A DNA stretch of 6,852 nt from the NCBI GenBank assembly GCA_030526885.1, contig JAUNBV010000065.1, positions 3,554-10,405 of the forward strand, given 5' to 3'. Under the pieces are notes generated by a model. That model was not told the origin of the DNA and made no database searches. It saw only the letters and a program-made list of their open reading frames with translations. Shown in pieces: positions 6,094 through 6,852 of this stretch; within the stretch, counting starts at the first letter, position 1, and the number at the start of each line of letters is the position of its first letter. Both the position numbers and the translations under genes were made by a program. The stretch comes from Syntrophomonadaceae bacterium. Lineage in GTDB: Bacteria; Bacillota; Syntrophomonadia; Syntrophomonadales; Syntrophomonadaceae.

Positions 6094-6105
6094 TACGCGA
6101 GATGT

Positions 6106-6113
6106 AAAGGTGG
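6106..6113 (+). promoter_or_regulatory. Shine-Dalgarno-like site of the amidotransferase-like gene
   Basis: AAAGGTGG is one base from AAAGGAGG. It overlaps the two in-frame GTG codons (6110, 6113), so it cannot serve them well. The first in-frame codon at ideal distance is an ATT at 6122 (8-base gap), so this site makes the start of the gene uncertain. Confidence 0.45.
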
Positions 6114-6817
6114 TGTTTGCCATTACCGTCACTATTGGGATTACGACCAATTATCGCCCAGACAGTTGGGAATACTGTCTGGGCGATGCTTATGTACGGG
6201 CTGTGGTGCGAGCGGGAGGCACGCCGCTACTGCTGCCGGCGCTGTCGGATGAAAACCTTATTGCCGAAGCCGCCGCTTGCTGTGACGGTTTTATATTCAC
6301 CGGGGGCGGTGATTTTGATCCCTGCTATTGGGGTGAGGCGCCCAGCCCTTTATTGCGGGCGGTCATCCCCCAGCGCGATTATTTTGAATTGGCGTTGCTG
6401 CGTTATCTGGCTGATGATTCCCGTCCTCAGTTGGGCATTTGCCGCGGTTGTCAGGCTTTGTGCGTAGCTTTTGGCGGCAGTGTGCTCCAGCATATCGACG
6501 GGGCTATTGCCCATGAGCAGAAGGCTCCCCGCGATTACCCCTGGCATGCCGTGCGCATCCCTCATGATTCCCGCTTGTTTTTGCTGGTGGGGGAGGACAC
6601 CTTGCGGGTCAATTCGCTGCATCATCAGGCGGTGGGCATCATGCCCCGGGGTTGGTGCTGTGCGGCCATGGCCGATGATGGAGTGGTGGAGGCGGTGGAA
6701 CAGATGGATCATCCTTTTCGCATAGGAGTGCAGTGGCATCCCGAAAGCCTGAACGATGAAGCTTCAGCCAAACTGTTTTCCGGTCTGATACGATACGCCG
6801 GCGACTTGTCGCGATAA
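6110..6817 (+). CDS. Class I glutamine amidotransferase-like gamma-glutamyl hydrolase (peptidase C26, PuuD-like)
   Basis: A protein of up to 235 residues, the usual size for this family. It has an IGITTNY start (9-15), FTGGGDFDPCYWGE (63-76, the family's GGGDxDP signature), the nucleophile elbow GICRGCQ (Cys111), SLHHQAV (169-175) and GVQWHPE with His210 and Glu212 completing a Cys-His-Glu triad. Relatives hydrolyse gamma-glutamyl bonds, such as gamma-glutamyl-GABA in putrescine breakdown. No putrescine gene is nearby, so the substrate is unknown and puuD is not assigned. It begins 16 bases after psd and is probably co-transcribed. The start is unclear: GTG 6110 or 6113 overlap the Shine-Dalgarno-like AAAGGTGG, while an ATT at 6122 is well spaced. 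There is no in-frame ATG upstream before a stop at 6086. A strong inverted repeat lies in codons 15-26. No terminator is seen in the remaining 35 bases. Confidence 0.88.
   Translation: MVFAITVTIGITTNYRPDSWEYCLGDAYVRAVVRAGGTPLLLPALSDENLIAEAAACCDGFIFTGGGDFDPCYWGEAPSPLLRAVIPQRDYFELALLRYLADDSRPQLGICRGCQALCVAFGGSVLQHIDGAIAHEQKAPRDYPWHAVRIPHDSRLFLLVGEDTLRVNSLHHQAVGIMPRGWCCAAMADDGVVEAVEQMDHPFRIGVQWHPESLNDEASAKLFSGLIRYAGDLSR
6153..6187 (+). repeat. Perfect 14-bp inverted repeat (7-base loop) inside the amidotransferase-like gene
   Basis: Arms ATCGCCCAGACAGT (6153-6166) and ACTGTCTGGGCGAT (6174-6187) are exact reverse complements around TGGGAAT. The mRNA would form a strong hairpin about 30-65 bases after the start codon. 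No U-run follows, so it is not a standard terminator. Confidence 0.85.
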
Positions 6818-6852
6818 TTCGCGTGAACATCGAGAGCGGTGTTTGCATACGA

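Noticed and set aside
6823..6852. GTG-led open frame running off the end of the window
   Set aside because: It is ten codons long with no ribosome binding site, so it cannot be told from chance.

Overview
The window is about 55% GC by eye and looks like chromosome from an anaerobic Firmicute, most likely a clostridial or Peptococcaceae-like lineage. That placing is an inference. It rests on a tRNA-Trp T-box leader, the alr-mazE-mazF gene order known from Bacillus and relatives, strong Shine-Dalgarno sites with GTG and TTG starts, and an anaerobe-type FAD/[2Fe-2S] electron-transfer subunit. The species cannot be named from the sequence. No mobile element, CRISPR array, tRNA or rRNA gene was seen.

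Layout. (1) Bases 1-952 on the + strand hold the tail of a 4Fe-4S ferredoxin-like protein overlapping a ferredoxin-reductase-fold subunit of the hydrogenase gamma / anaerobic sulfite reductase B type. This pair ends in a near-perfect hairpin terminator. (2) Bases 1040-2772 on the - strand hold a stand-alone TrpB2-type tryptophan synthase beta chain, read convergently towards the first block. It is preceded by a consensus promoter and a complete T-box leader with a UGG (Trp) specifier, UGGC tRNA-acceptor bulge, antiterminator and terminator. (3) Bases 2801-6817 on the + strand, divergent from trpB, hold a run of six genes: a two-CBS-domain protein, alanine racemase (alr), the mazE/mazF toxin-antitoxin pair, phosphatidylserine decarboxylase (psd) and a class I glutamine amidotransferase-like gamma-glutamyl hydrolase. 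The gene-free stretch of about 430 bases between blocks 2 and 3 is filled by the T-box leader and two back-to-back promoters.

How they work together. Block 1 passes electrons between an iron-sulfur chain and NAD(P)H. In block 2 the T-box should let trpB be transcribed through only when tRNA-Trp is uncharged. Block 3 mixes envelope biosynthesis (D-alanine for peptidoglycan, phosphatidylethanolamine for membranes), a probable adenylate-sensing protein tightly coupled to alr, and a growth-control toxin-antitoxin pair that appears to have its own promoter. All the proteins belong to known families, and I do not see a wholly new system. The points most worth checking are the Trp T-box on an isolated trpB2, a perfect 14-bp inverted repeat inside the start of the last gene, the uncertain start of that gene, and the CBS-alr coupling.
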